The notes beneath the pieces were generated by a model, which saw only the letters and a list, made by a program, of their open reading frames with translations, did not search any database and had not been told where the DNA came from. From Clarkia xantiana subsp. parviflora (Eukaryota > Streptophyta > Magnoliopsida > Myrtales > Onagraceae): 64,000 nt of DNA. Made by a program: the position numbers and the translations under genes. Numbering within the stretch: position 1 is the stretch's first letter; every line of letters starts with the position of its first letter. Positions 45,590-55,929 of this stretch are shown here, piece after piece. The DNA lies in NCBI GenBank assembly GCA_036873135.1, contig JAPTYO010000002.1, positions 41,097,452 through 41,161,451 on the forward strand, written 5' to 3'.

Positions 45590-46205
45590 TGTTGAGGTCG
45601 ATTCCACTTGGGACACCTCGGGCTACTCTTCACGGACCTCGATCCTCGAACTGACTTTGGCTTCTTCCTCGATCTTTTATACGCCAGGTCCTGTAGAATG
45701 GGCGATAACCAACTTGGAGAGAGTGGGTGGGGTGGCGCTGGTTGAGCCCTCTCCGATGCTAAAGTCAGGATCTTAGAGAGAGAAAATGTGTAGAGAGCGT
45801 CAGAGCACAAATAGCCAATTTTGGAGAGTTTCGAGTAAACTTGTCAAATGGGAGGTATAGGTCCCTATTTATAGGAAACCTGAGAACCGTACCCGGTTTT
45901 ATGCAGTTCAATGTCGGTTTATAGGAAAAAGCTTACCGACATCGAGGTTGGCTACGTGCGCACTGACTTCTCTGGTAAACGCGCAGTGTTAGGGGTAAGC
46001 GCGCAGTACCGGTCGGTAGTCCGGACCATGTCGACATCCGACATGGTCCGGAATGCCTTGGCAATCCGGATGTCCCCGGTCTGGGTGTGGCGCGCATCTG
46101 GACCGTTTTGACCCAGGTTGATTGCGGTAAGATCCGTTTGTTGTTCTGGCGTGTTTGCGAGGTCCGAAACGTAAATACGAACCCGAATTGGACAGATATC
46201 CATCA
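45590..46205 (-). mobile_element. Solo LTR, 616 bp, of the element 1/3/5 family
   Basis: Plus-strand ends TGTTGAGGTCG and GATATCCATCA; perfect duplicates GGGTT at 45585-45589 and 46206-46210. It shares with the element 3 LTR the CTCTCCGATGCT block, AGAGAGAGAAA, CCTATTTATAGG and the ACGAACCCGAAT end. It interrupts a tandem-repeat unit of element 3. A perfect hairpin with 13-bp arms lies at 46021-46051. Confidence 0.92.
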
Positions 46206-46210
46206 GGGTT

Positions 46211-46986
46211 GCCCCCGAGCGGGGGTGTCGCGCCATGTTATTTGTAAATCATCCTTAGTAAAATTTCCAGGATGTAGTTGTATAGAGTAGATATAATAGA
46301 TGTCACGTGATAGAGCGTATTGAGTGCTCGTTGTTGACGTCGAGTATTGACATGTTGGCAGCGTATGATATAGGCCGCTTGTTGTGTTTAGCGTAATAGC
46401 TTGTATTGTTGATGTAAGTTGTATGCATAGAGTCCACTACTTGGTATTATTCCAGAGTAGGGAGTATGTGAGAATAATGTACCTACGAGAATACATTAAC
46501 TTCATTAGATAATTGCAATGCTTGCAATATCATAGGGAATAGATGATGTTCTATGGTCTCCTAAAGTTAATATGTATTTAAACTTTTGTACGAATACTCC
46601 CTTTGGTTGACGACGCCTAACGTTCCTTGCTGTATGTGTTTGTTAACATATCTCTGTTTGAGTTCTTTAGTCGATGTGCGTAGTTGCATCCATGTTGTGA
46701 TGCGCATATACGTATGCGATCGCTACTTGATGATGCTCCCAAGGTGAGATCCAATGTATGTAGTGAGTATTCCGTAAGATATTTTGAGGTCTTCATTCAG
46801 GATGTGTATGTATGTCACTTCTACTTAGCTTGGATGCCTAAGTAGAGTGTTCGTAAATAGAGAATTCCAGGGAGTGTTGTATACAACCTCCACTTGTTGT
46901 TGTCTCCTTGTATCTGTACATAAGCTGTCTCAAATTTTTCGCATTGATTCGAGGTATATATTGGTTAGTAAGTAATATGGAACTAT
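46211..46986 (-). mobile_element. Internal sequence of element 3 without recognised gene
   Basis: Starts with the rest of the broken repeat unit and becomes AT-richer. No gag or pol motif found on either strand. Ends with ACTAT (46982-46986), the left target duplicate of the copia element. Confidence 0.5.
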
Positions 46987-47262
46987 TATAAAGTATATAA
47001 GTTGATATGCTCACATTGCATCTTGTCATTTATACTTGCATTTACTTCTATCATATCATTAGATGATTGTATAAGGTTATTATATGGTGCATATATCATG
47101 TAGTACATGTTACATGGTGTATGCACCTTGGTGCACCATGTTGGGCACATAGGATAGCTAGTCCTAGTTGGTGATCCTTATCACCTAGTATATATAGTTT
47201 ACCTATTGCATTGTAATCCCTAATCATCAATCAACAAATGATTCAACCTACTAAAGTTCTTA
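46987..47262 (+). repeat. 5' LTR of the TA...TA copia
   Basis: 276 bp. Contains TATATATAG (about 47190-47198), a TATA-box candidate, and ends CTACTAAAGTTCTTA directly before the primer site. Confidence 0.93.
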
Positions 47263-47275
47263 TGGTATCAGAGCC
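47263..47275 (+). other. Primer binding site, initiator tRNA-Met
   Basis: TGGTATCAGAGCC follows the LTR with no gap. It is the standard Ty1/copia site in plants. Confidence 0.95.
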
Positions 47276-48012
47276 ACCTCAAATGGCGGCACAACCACAA
47301 AGCTAAAGAAGACCAAGTTTCTTCAAAGTTTTGCTTTAACATTCACCTTGTTCAAGTGTGGATTTGCAACTTCAGCTTCGTGGATTATCTTTTCTACTTC
47401 AACAATCCATTTCTTACTTAAGAATGGACATATAGTAAGTGGAATTTCAAGAACTCAACACGCATAAAGTAGATCTGCACCTAGACTAAGCATAGCCAAG
47501 ATGACTTAGTACTAGTTTGCTTGTTCTTGAAGAATTCAGCCTTGTTGAGCTGATTGCGTGTTTGATATTGCTATTTCCTGGAGTTTGCTTTGTTTCTCTA
47601 CATTTGGATATGGATTTTGAACATGTTTCAGCTGCGCCCCTTGCTTGATACCTGGAATTTCATTGCTTGATTTCCCTTATCTACACATTGCTCGGCTGAG
47701 GAGCATTTGTGCCTACCTTGTGCTTTGTGTTCATATCTTCAAGAATTCTGAGCTTTCATCAATGGAGAATGGTTTCTAATCCATTTCTGTTGAATTTCAA
47801 GCTTTGAAAGTCACAAATCTTGTTGCGGAATTGTACAAGCAATCTCATAGGGTGAGCTGGATTTTGTCCTACTATCAACAACCTTGGTGTACTACTTTTG
47901 TTTGTAGTGCAACTTGTGTATGCGATTTTGATTGGATTGTGGCAGCTGATTTCTTGGATTTGGATTCCTATTATTCACATTCCATACCTACTTGTGTTAT
48001 CTGAGTTACAAA
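47276..48012 (+). other. Leader of the TA...TA copia
   Basis: About 740 bases before the gag ATG with only short frames. No gene recognised. Confidence 0.6.
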
Positions 48013-49020
48013 ATGGCTCAAGAAACCAATGTTGATGACCCCCTTTACATACACCCCTCAGACACCACTGGCCATATGCTCATCCCTTTCCAACTACAAG
48101 GAACCTCCAACTATCATGTTTGGAGCACATCAATCAGGGAAGGCTTGTTGGTGAAGAACAAGCTTGGTTTTATAGATGGCACATTCACAAGATTGGATGT
48201 TGATGTCAATGATAGAGTGAAATGGGATAGGGCAAATGCAATTGTCAAGGCATGGTTGAGGAACACTGTGGCCAAAGATTTGGTGAATGGTTTGGTCTAC
48301 AACACAACTGCTTCTTCTATTTGGAATGACTTGAAGGAGATGTTTGATAAAGTGGATGGCACACAAATCTTTCAATTAACAAGGGAGATTTATCAAACAT
48401 CTCAAGGTGTGCTCTCTATCACTGAGTACTTTGCCAAAATGAAGCAACTCTGGGATGCCCTTGCTTCCATTGATGATTTGGATCTTCAATGTGCTGGAGA
48501 CATTGCCATTGTCAATGAACACAAGGAAAGCAAAAGTTGATGGCATTTCTTCTGGGACTGAATGACTCCTATGGACACATTAGGAGCACCTTACTTATGA
48601 GACAACCACTTCCTTCCCTTAGCATTGCCTTCTCTGTATTGGTACAAGAAGAAAGCCAAAGGACCATCTCTGGTTCCATTGGTGATGTGGGTGAGGCAAC
48701 TGCCTTGTTCACTGGAAAGCATCCATCCTATAGTGGTGGTAGAGGCAATGGAAGAGGATATGCAAGGGGTAGAGGCTTTGCTAGAGGCAATGGAAATGGC
48801 ATTGGAAGAGAAATGGCTTTGGAAGAGGCAACTTCAATCCTTCAAGTCAGAGACCACTCAATACTTGCAACTATTGTGGCAAGAGAGGTCACATTGAAGA
48901 CAATTGCTACATCAAACATGGCTACCCATATGATCACCCAATTCATCAAACCAATCCAAATGCTCCTAAGAGGAATTGGAATTCAGCCAACATTGTTGAA
49001 GAAGGTGGCAACTCAAGCAC
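48013..49020 (+). pseudogene. gag: Gag of the TA...TA copia, frameshifted
   Basis: Starts MAQETNVDDPLYIHPSD with the copia gag pattern (NYHVWSTSIREGLL, WDRANAIVKAWL, TREIYQTSQG). A -1 shift near 48530 moves to the frame of MAFLLGLNDSYGHIRS, which ends in a Gly/Arg-rich stretch. A second shift near 48820 is needed to read the zinc knuckle CNYCGKRGHIEDNCY (about 48868-48912). Each shift ends translation early. Confidence 0.9.
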
Positions 49021-49030
49021 AATTGAGCAT

Positions 49031-49499
49031 GTGGCAGCCAAGGACAAAAGGATATTTCATGGCACAGCTGACAAAAGAATCCAACATGTTGCTGCCCATA
49101 ATGATCACTTTGATCATACACCCCTAAGCTTTGAGGATATGGATCAAGATCATGTCAACATGGCAGGTATATCTAGTGATTCTATGGTTTGGATAGTTGA
49201 CTCAGGTGCTACTCCACATCACTCATCAAGTTGAGTGGCTACATGATTTGAAGAAAAGTGATTCAGATCACCAATATGTGCACTTGCCAAATGGTCACAA
49301 ATGCAAAGTGACTCATGTTGGTTCTTGTTCTTTCTCAAGTGGATTTACCTTGACCAACATACTCTTGGTCCCTGACTTCAAGTTCAATCTGATCTCTGTA
49401 TCTAGGTTACCTAGCCAGTTAAATTGCAAAGTGATCTTTACTTGTGATCATGTGTTACTTCAGGGCCAGAGTGGCAAGTCCATGGTGATTGGGGAATGA
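49031..49499 (+). pseudogene. Protease region of the TA...TA copia
   Basis: Carries WIVDSGATPHHSS, the aspartic protease site. A frameshift near 49215-49235 follows at once, then VHLPNGHKCKVTHVGS and LVPDFKFNLISVSRL in another frame. TGA at 49497-49499 ends that frame; the codons after it continue the expected protein. Confidence 0.88.
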
Positions 49500-52457
49500 A
49501 ATAGAGGACTATACACTTTGAAGGATGTGGTGCCTTCAAGCCCAAGGAAGTTAGCAGCTGCTTGCTTGGAGAATAAGGATGAAGTATTGAGATGGCATAG
49601 GCGTTTGGGCCATGTCTCTGAACAATATTTGAATCATTTGGATGTTTTAGGCTTGAATAAGACATATGGTTGTATCAAACAATGTTGTATTTGTCCTCTT
49701 GCAAAACAATCTAGATTTTCTTTTCCAACCAGTGATTCAATTGCTTCAAAGCCCTTTGATTTGGTTCACATGGATTTATGGGGTCCTTACAAAGTGCCAA
49801 CCTTCAAGAACAATCAATACTTCTTGACCATTGTTGATGATCACTCAAGGGCAACTTGGGTTTACTTGATGAGGCACAAAAATGATACTTTCTTGCACAT
49901 CAAGAATTTCCTAATCATGGTGAAGAATCAATTTGGAACAATGGTCAAAACTTTGAGGAGTGATAATGGGACTGAGTTCATCAATTCTATTTGCAAAGGT
50001 TTGCTTCTTCAATTTGGCATTCTTCATCAAACAAGTTGTGTGCATACACCACAACAAAATGGAAGGGTGGAACGCAAACATGGGGACATCCTCAACATTG
50101 CTAGAGCTATAAGATTTCAAGCATCCATGCCTTTGAGGCATTGGGGGTATTGCATACTCAATGCTTGTTACTTACTCAATAGGCTTCCCACCTCTATCTT
50201 GAAGTTCAAGTCACCTATTGAAGTGTTATATGGCAAAAATCCTTCCCTTCATCACTTGAGAACTATAGGTTGTCTATGTTTTTCAACCAAATTGAACAAC
50301 CATGACAAGTTTAGTCCAAGGGCTGAACCATGCATCCTAATGGGATATTCAACATCTCAAAAAGGATACCTTGTGATGAACATTTCAAACTCAGTGTTTC
50401 ATGTATCAAGGGATGTTCATTTCCATGAGGATATTTTCCCCTTTAGCATGTCTAAGGATGCTCTAAAGGCTCTTATTCCATCTTGCTTGGGAGTCAAGCA
50501 ACCACTTGAGGATTTCCCACCTGAGAATCCTTTTCATTTTGACATGGATATATCAACCAACTCTCCTCCCATTGAGGATGTCACACCTCAAATAGATGAT
50601 CAAGCACCTCCAATTGAGGATCAACCACCTCAACAACCAATTGAAGAAGAAGCACCCCAACCTTCCAATCTGAGAAGGAGTCTTAGAATTGCACAACTAC
50701 ACCCACCACCTCCTAGGAGAAGTGCAAGGCTTGCTGAACTCAAACAAAGATCAAGTTCAAATGCTATCTTTGGAATGGAGAAGTATGTCTCCTATGACAA
50801 CTTGGGTCCACAATACAAATGCTTCTTGGCTGCTCTTGACAAGATCAAAGAGCCAACCACCTATAAACAAGCAATCAAAGACCCAAAATGGATCTTGGCC
50901 ATGAAGGAGGAAATGCAAGCACTTCAAAACAACAACACTTGGGAGCTAATAGAACTCCCACAAGGCAAATCTTCAATTGGTTGCAAATGGGTATTTAAGG
51001 TCAAATACAATTCTGATGGTTCCATTGAAAGATACAAAGCAAGATTGGTTGCCAAGGGATTCACTCAAATTGAAGGGACTGATTTCAATGAGACATTCTC
51101 CCCTGTAGTCAAAATGGACACAGTGAGGATCATATTAGCTTTGGCAGCTTCCAAATCATGGGGATTGTACCACATGGATGTAAACAATGCATTTCTTCAA
51201 GGTGATCTAAATGAAGAAGTGTATATGGACATTCCCCAAGGCTTTAATCATTCCAAGTCTCTTGAGGGATGTCCCAAACTTGTGTTCAAGCTCAACAAGT
51301 CCTTATATGGTCTCAAACAAGCTTCAAGACAATGGAACATCAAGCTCACTCAAACCTTATTGAAGAATGGTTACAAACCATGTGCCTCAGATCATTCCTT
51401 GTTCACCAAGATACAAGGTGATGACAAAGTTTTTCTTCTCACCTATGTTGATGATCTTCTAATCACTGGCTCCAACACCAAGATGATCAATCAATTGAAG
51501 AACACACTCCAAACACACTTCAAATTGAAGGACTTAGGAGACTTGAGGTACTTTTTGGGACTTGAAGTTGCAAGGTCAGATAGAGGTCTTGTAATCAACC
51601 ATAAGTATGCAATTGAGCTCATTGAAGATGCTGGCCTAGGGGCTGCAAGGCCTGCTGAAACCCCTATGGAGTTCAATGTCAAACTCACCACACATGAGTA
51701 TGACAAAGCAACTAATTCAAACATTGATGATGCACTCTTGGAGGATGCCACTTCTTATAGGAGGATCATTGGCAAGTTGCTATACCTTACCATGACAAGG
51801 CCAGACATTAGCTTTTCAGTGCAAAGACTCAGTCAATTTGTTGACAAGCCAAAGAAGTCCCATCATGATGCAGTCATAAGAGTCATCAGATACATTAAAG
51901 GCACTCCAGGGCAAGGATTGATCTATCCTTCCAACATCAAGCTCAATTTGAGTTTGTTTTGTGATTCTGATTGGGCTGCTTGCCCTTTTAGTAGGAAATC
52001 AGTGAGTGCTTATTGTGTCAAGCTAGGAGAAGCTATGATAGCCTGGAAGGTAAAGAAGCAAGACACAATTTCCCTATCAAGTGCTGAGGCAGAGTATAGA
52101 TGCCTAAGAGTTGCAATTCAAGAGGCACTTTGGGTGGGAAGAATCCTCAAGGAACTTGGCATACAAGTAAATCTTCCTATCCCAGTCCACACAGATAGCC
52201 AAGCAGCTGTGAAGATTGCAAAGAATCCCATGTTCCATGAGCGCACCAAGCACATTGAGCTAGACTGCCACTTCACAAGACATCATATTCAACAAGGATT
52301 CATAGGTGTCCATTACATTCCTTCAAAGGAACAACTTGCTGACTTGCTTACCAAGGCATTGGTCAAGAGTCAACACTTAGCTTTGCTAAAGCTATATGGA
52401 ATCAAGGATGTGTTCCAAGAAAGAAGAGAAGAAGAAGAAAAGGATGGGAGAATATAG
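49500..52457 (+). CDS. pol: Copia integrase, reverse transcriptase and RNase H, one open frame
   Basis: Numbering from 49518: zinc-binding H-x-H and C-x2-C (WHRRLGHVSEQYL ... CICPLAKQ) at 25-70; integrase core with Asp in HMDLWG (about 85), Asp in RSDNGTEF (about 148) and Glu in GRVERKH (about 184). A Pro/Glu-rich linker at 340-400. RT with DVNNAFLQGDL, LYGLKQASRQW and YVDDLLITGS (about 643). RNase H with CDSDWAACP, SSAEAEYR and the RTKHIELDCHF end. All catalytic residues are present. There is no start codon of its own; in an intact element it would be made as part of the gag-pol polyprotein, so the upstream breaks silence it. Confidence 0.95.
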   Translation, partial: NRGLYTLKDVVPSSPRKLAAACLENKDEVLRWHRRLGHVSEQYLNHLDVLGLNKTYGCIKQCCICPLAKQSRFSFPTSDSIASKPFDLVHMDLWGPYKVPTFKNNQYFLTIVDDHSRATWVYLMRHKNDTFLHIKNFLIMVKNQFGTMVKTLRSDNGTEFINSICKGLLLQFGILHQTSCVHTPQQNGRVERKHGDILNIARAIRFQASMPLRHWGYCILNACYLLNRLPTSILKFKSPIEVLYGKNPSLHHLRTIGCLCFSTKLNNHDKFSPRAEPCILMGYSTSQKGYLVMNISNSVFHVSRDVHFHEDIFPFSMSKDALKALIPSCLGVKQPLEDFPPENPFHFDMDISTNSPPIEDVTPQIDDQAPPIEDQPPQQPIEEEAPQPSNLRRSLRIAQLHPPPPRRSARLAELKQRSSSNAIFGMEKYVSYDNLGPQYKCFLAALDKIKEPTTYKQAIKDPKWILAMKEEMQALQNNNTWELIELPQGKSSIGCKWVFKVKYNSDGSIERYKARLVAKGFTQIEGTDFNETFSPVVKMDTVRIILALAASKSWGLYHMDVNNAFLQGDLNEEVYMDIPQGFNHSKSLEGCPKLVFKLNKSLYGLKQASRQWNIKLTQTLLKNGYKPCASDHSLFTKIQGDDKVFLLTYVDDLLITGSNTKMINQLKNTLQTHFKLKDLGDLRYFLGLEVARSDRGLVINHKYAIELIEDAGLGAARPAETPMEFNVKLTTHEYDKATNSNIDDALLEDATSYRRIIGKLLYLTMTRPDISFSVQRLSQFVDKPKKSHHDAVIRVIRYIKGTPGQGLIYPSNIKLNLSLFCDSDWAACPFSRKSVSAYCVKLGEAMIAWKVKKQDTISLSSAEAEYRCLRVAIQEALWVGRILKELGIQVNLPIPVHTDSQAAVKIAKNPMFHERTKHIELDCHFTRHHIQQGFIGVHYIPSKEQLADLLTKALVKSQHLALLKLYGIKDVFQERREEEEKDGRI

Positions 52458-52728
52458 AGTATATAAGTTGATATGCTCACATTGCATCTTGTCATTTATA
52501 CTTGCATTTACTTCTATCATATCATTAGATGATTGTATAAGGTTATTATATGGTGCATATATCATGTAGTACATGTTACATGGTGTATGCACCTTGGTGC
52601 ACCATGTTGGGCACATAGGATAGCTAGTCCTAGTTGGTGATCCTTATCACCTAGTATATATAGTTTACCTATTGCATTGTAATCCCTAATCATCAATCAA
52701 CAAATGATTCAACCTACTAAAGTTCTTA
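52453..52728 (+). repeat. 3' LTR of the TA...TA copia
   Basis: 276 bp, preceded by a purine-rich stretch AGAAAAGGATGGGAGAA. The pol stop overlaps its first bases. Followed by the right ACTAT duplicate (52729-52733). Confidence 0.95.
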
Positions 52729-52733
52729 ACTAT

Positions 52734-54930
52734 AAGTCTCCTTATAAGGCTATGTCGCCTGTCACGTCGTCCAACTGGACTTGATTAGACTGAACTATTC
52801 GATCCTCATATCAGGTTTGGCTAGTTCGTTCTGTTCAGTTTGTAATGTTAATATGACTGGATCCGACTATTCGCGACCTGTTCCGTTCAACTTGAATTAT
52901 GTTCTGACTAAATTAGACTATTCGAGGTAGGTATCTTACTCGAGTAGCCTGTTCTATTCAGTTTAGTATTTTGCATAGAGTTATTACGTCGTACTCAAGT
53001 TTTGAAAATATGCCGGTTACCTCGACCTTTTTGAGTAGAAGTGATTGCTTTTTGAGGGCGATACCTGGTGTTGATATCTTGGATTGAATCCGTAGAGGAT
53101 GGTTGTTTTCCTCGTATGTGGTTTCCTCTCAGGAAGAGTAGTGTTGCGAATTCGCGTGACCTTTCACTTTTGAACTTCTTCCAAATAGTTAGGTGGGGTG
53201 ACAAGCACTTGTTCGTTCGATGCCCCCCAAGTCGCTTGGCAGTCACACAATCTTTCTTTGCTCGGGTGTGATGAGTATCTCTTGTAAGTAGGATACCGCT
53301 AAACCCTTGTAATAGTCGTAGTTCACAACGTGCCCTCGTTCTTGCGACGAGTGTTAGGCATTTCCCTTGGTGACCGCTTGTGGCAGCGCCCATTCTTGTG
53401 GAGGATTTGTAAATTCCCTCCCTCTTATTCCTTGCATTTTGATGCAAGTGTATTTGTTGGTGAGATTGAGTAAGGGTAACTGTTCCCTTCTTGGACGCGT
53501 GTCTCGTTGTGGTAAGAAGCATTGGTACGCTTTTTGTCGAATTTGCGCGTTCTTGTGATTCTCCATGGTGTTGTACCCCCGCCGTGGCTATTACTTGTAG
53601 CTTAACTTCTTTTGAAGCTGTGCTTTTGTTACGGATGTTGAAATGACAAGGTCCCCCGCTTTTCCTTTTTTAGTTATCGGGTGTAGTGTTTATGTTACCT
53701 TTAACATTCACATTAGGTCGCGCATGCCTGGGTAAGTGCGTGAAAGCATATGTACCTGCGCGTGGGCACATGTAGGTGTGCGTAGGCACATGTAGGTGTG
53801 TGGGATTGTCTGGGGACTATCCATCCGTGTTAGAGTCGCCTCCTTCTTATTTGCTGGGTGAAGGAGTACTTTGTAGGATATCAGAGATAACTATGTCGTC
53901 TTTTCCACGTGATGGATTTGGCACAGATGTGCGTATAGCGCATGAGTCATTATTGAATAACGTTCCGCACTGGTGATGCGGTTGTCCCTTGAATGGTGCC
54001 CCCCTCTTCTTTTACCGCGATGCGATGTTTGAAGAGTTTGGACTCCTTCATGGAGGTGTAATCAGCGCATGCCCCCGGTTGGGGATTGGCGAGCAAGTTA
54101 AGGATTTTGCGCGGTCATGGCGTATTGAGCAGTTGTGTCGGAATCGGATGATGATAATTGTTCCGATTGCAGGTTTCCTTCCCTTAGTGGGGTTTGGAAT
54201 CGTTGTCATTGCTCGTTTCGTCTTTCATGGGCGGTCTTGTATACCTCCTGTTCTGTGTCTGTCATGTTGCGCGTTTTTTGTTGCAGCTTGTCCCCCTGGG
54301 GTGTTGCTATGTCTAAAGTTGGGTGCACTGTAAAGACACATGCACTTTGTATGTGCGTGCGTTTGCTAGGCTTGTGATAGGCGTGCTAGCGGGCGTCTGG
54401 GGGATTCCCATTGGTACCCCCACCATAAGGTCTGGACTATGTCGTCTTGTCATTGGCTTGAGTCAACGATGATATCCAGCGGTAGCGATCCCTTTGCCGA
54501 GCCGGAGTGATCACGACACGTAAAAAATGTTGGTCGAATGTCGATGGTTGATGGTAATAGGTGCTGCAACTGTGGCAGTGTTAGTGGTGATAGCAGCGAT
54601 TGATGCTGCCGTGGTGCACACTATTGTATGGGTGGTGGTAGATACAATCGCTATAGCGGTGGTTACGACGTCTGAGTAGCGCGATGTGGGTCGGCGTAGC
54701 GCTCCAGTGTTGGTCTTTGCATGTCTCTGTGCTAGACTATGCATCTCATGTTGGGAAGCCTCTGTGAATGTCAACGTTTGGATTGGTGCATCATCATGTT
54801 GGCGTTCTTTAGCATGTTGCATCTTCTAGGACGGGTATGTTTCCCTTGCCTAACACCACCATGTATGATGTATATGTTTGCCATATAGCTGTTGCAGGTA
54901 AGCGAGAGCTTATTCGTTCAAATCTCGTGG
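52734..54930 (-). pseudogene. gag: Decayed gag region of element 3
   Basis: Only scattered resemblance. The best is a second-module type knuckle split by a shift: CDCQATW (53250-53230) and GHRTNKC (53226-53206), matching WCEYHGTWGHQTNNC of element 1 and WCEYHKTWGHSTNKC of element 4. Upstream minus-strand frames of 175 and 103 codons show no family match. The region should once have held gag and the second gag module. Confidence 0.5.
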
Positions 54931-54942
54931 ACGGCGCCAAAA
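54931..54942 (-). other. Primer binding site of element 3
   Basis: Minus strand reads TTTTGGCGCCGT next to the LTR end, as in elements 1 and 2. Confidence 0.7.
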
Positions 54943-55929
54943 TGTTGGATCCCGACTCTTCGCGGGTTGTTGACTCGAAAGTCGTCGGGTCCTTGAAGTG
55001 TTGTGTAGTTGTGCTGACGGGTTATTTGAGCTCGCGGGTGTCCTACTGTCGGGGTGTCAGACACTTGTGGTGTAGGAGTGTCGGTGTGTCGGAGAGTCGG
55101 AGCTTCGGACTGTCAGGGACTCGCAAGCCCTTAAAATGACTAAGTGTTGGAGTATCTTGCAGTTTCTGCACATGCGTGTTCCTTGTGGAGTATGCGTGTA
55201 TGCGTGTCCAGCAGTGTATGCACATACTCGCGTTGTTGGAACCCGAAGCCGACGGGGTGTCGGGTCCTGGTTCAGATGCAGGGTTGTGTCTCGGGTCTTT
55301 AGTATGCCGGGTCTCCGCACGTGTCCGAGTACGTGCGTCTCCGTATACCTGCACGAAGGGAGTTATCGCACACCACGCGGGGGAGGGGGGTGGTGGAGTG
55401 CGATGAACCCTCTCCAATGCTTAAATTAGACGTCTTAGAGAGAGAAAGATAGAGAGAGGTCAGAGCTCCCTTTGCCAACTTAGTTTGAAATGAATGATCA
55501 AGGCCCCTATTTATAGGAAACCTTGGAATCAGACTGGGTTTTGAACGGTCCAACGTCGATTTAGTGTAAAATACGAACTAGGCTTGGACAGGAGTAAAGC
55601 TGACATCGGGAAGGTCCACACGTGTAGTGTATACGTAAGGGTTTGCGCGTTACCGAGAGGGACGATCCGGACCACACCGGGGTATCACGACAATCTGGTG
55701 TGGTCCGGGTTATCGAGACAATCCGGAGGTTCGGATTGTCCCGCAACCCGGACCTAGGTCAGGATTGTGGCGACAATCTGGATGAGGTTTTTAGGCCCGG
55801 AACGCGCACGTGCGCATCTCGAACCTTTTCCAAACTTGCGGGTAAATAATTTGAAGTCGTTGGTGGGTTTGACATGTAATCGAAGTCCGAGTAGTATAAA
55901 ACGAACCCGAATCGGACGTATACGCATCA
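54943..55929 (-). repeat. 5' LTR of element 3
   Basis: 987 bp, plus-strand ends TGTTGGATCCCG and ACGCATCA. The part from 55139 matches the 3' LTR with roughly 5-10 % divergence by eye. Hairpin at 55667-55708 with one mismatch in its 14-bp arms. It abuts gag codons of element 4 at 55930, so element 3 inserted there. Confidence 0.85.

Larger units (their letters stand above)
46987..52728 (+). mobile_element. Copia element with non-canonical TA...TA LTR ends, 5.74 kb
   Basis: Both LTRs are 276 bp and nearly identical by eye. They start TATA(A/G)AGTATATAAG and end AAAGTTCTTA. Target duplicates ACTAT (46982-46986, 52729-52733) confirm the ends. Primer site TGGTATCAGAGCC. The gag/protease part has shifts and one stop, while integrase-RT-RNase H is one open frame of 979 codons. 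A recent insertion into element 3. Confidence 0.95.
39731..55929 (-). mobile_element. Element 3: old Tat-like element, minus strand, with nested insertions
   Basis: The 5' LTR (54943-55929) lies on the right with its primer site at 54931-54942; the 3' LTR (39731-40542) on the left with GGGGG purine tract (reverse) at 40543-40559. Inside, in plus orientation, is an antisense-gene remnant (42839-44151). Tandem repeats (44430-46235) and gag remnants in minus (52740-54930) follow. A solo LTR (45590-46205) and a copia element (46987-52728) are inserted into it. No RT or integrase of its own was found. Related to element 1 by LTR start, purine tract and antisense gene. Confidence 0.75.

Noticed and set aside
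47003..47019. TGATATG as the canonical start of the TA...TA copia LTR
   Set aside because: The 16 bases before it are shared by both LTRs, and the ACTAT duplicates only fit the earlier TATA start.
53989..54377. Plus-strand frames of 80-114 codons with hydrophobic segments
   Set aside because: They lie antisense to the decayed gag region of element 3, with no family match and no conserved counterpart.
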